Shown here: piece after piece, positions 63,856 to 64,000 of the stretch
Layout of the letters: every line of letters begins with the position of its first letter
How positions within the stretch are numbered: the stretch's first letter is position 1
Assembly (NCBI GenBank): GCA_052174475.1
Contig: JBQMRO010000016.1
Span: 1 to 64,000, forward strand
Reading direction: 5' to 3'
DNA: 64,000 nucleotides
From: Arsenophonus sp052174475
GTDB taxonomy: Bacteria; Pseudomonadota; Gammaproteobacteria; Enterobacterales; Enterobacteriaceae
Notes under the pieces: generated by a model
What the model saw: the letters and a program-made list of their open reading frames with translations, nothing else
What the model was told of the DNA's origin: nothing
Database searches by the model: none
Position numbers and translations under genes: made by a program

Positions 63856-64000
63856 TTAGGAAATTAAATCCCTCTTCAAGAGAGACTAAAAACCACTCAT
63901 TATTGCTAAAAGCAGATAAACTCAGTTTATGGATCTATTTAAATAAAAATTTCATCGAAGTGTATATTCTTTGATCTAAAAGATCAATTTCGCTGAAATT
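63856..64000 (+). repeat. Left end of another element B copy, running off the window
   Basis: CTCTTCAAGAGAGACTAAAAAC followed by TTATTGCTAAAAGCAGATAAA and AAATTTCATCGAAGTGTAT aligns with 26684-26775. The 300 bases before it hold only short palindromes (for example ACTTTCTTCAAGAAAGT near 63730). Confidence 0.5.

Overview
The window looks like part of the chromosome of a host-restricted, strongly AT-rich gammaproteobacterium of the order Enterobacterales. The protein sequences are close to Escherichia coli / Morganellaceae versions. The order purF-cvpA-dedD-folC-accD-dedA-truA-usg-pdxB is the E. coli order, and prmB-aroC is also kept. An insect symbiont in an early to middle stage of genome reduction (Arsenophonus- or Sodalis-like) fits best. 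The genus is an inference and was not tested. By my reading 18 genes are intact and cover about 18 kb of 64 kb. Almost everything else is decaying insertion sequences (IS), broken genes and a prophage relic.

Layout. 1-5.6 kb: IS481-family relic, sixA, prmB broken by an IS1595-family element, aroC. 5.6-9.1 kb: IS256-family relics and part of an unidentified repeat ('element B'). 9.1-25.4 kb: ubiX, purF (broken by IS256), cvpA, dedD (broken by an IS481 that itself holds an IS1595 and an IS256), folC, accD, dedA (broken by IS256), truA, usg (broken by IS481), pdxB. 25.8-31.6 kb: IS481 interrupted by element B, IS256, an IS481 fragment, and the C-terminal half of pspF. 31.9-37.2 kb: intact, tightly overlapping sapABCDF operon. 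37.4-38.2 kb: fabI, whose last codons come from an IS end. 38.2-45.7 kb: an IS1595 split by element B, an IS481 fragment, frameshifted sanA, and further IS. 45.8-50.2 kb: relic of a tailed prophage with baseplate gpV, tail fibre and DNA invertase. 50.7-53.6 kb: gmhA between two direct IS1595 copies. 54.5-64 kb: xseA, ptrB and aroH among IS256 relics, with a CAAT microsatellite upstream of ptrB; the window ends in the start of another element B.

Transposase identities come from residues readable through stop codons and frameshifts. IS481 shows an NGMVERFNGR-like C-terminus, IS256 a VRNGYL.R motif and FKDG tail, and IS1595/ISXO2 a HIQNVN..ISRLKG..KFHG motif. Element B could not be assigned.

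Functions kept: chorismate synthesis (aroH entry step, aroC last step), ubiquinone cofactor (ubiX), folate (folC), fatty acid synthesis (accD, fabI), pyridoxal phosphate (pdxB), tRNA pseudouridylation (truA), LPS heptose (gmhA), peptide uptake/resistance (sap), exonuclease VII large subunit (xseA), oligopeptidase B (ptrB). Lost: de novo purine synthesis at purF, uL3 methylation (prmB), psp stress control (pspF), dedA, dedD, usg and probably sanA. I found no intact new defence or mobile system. The most informative signals are how the IS elements nest, how an IS end was recruited as coding sequence, the unassigned element B, and copy-specific perfect hairpins in the decaying DNA.
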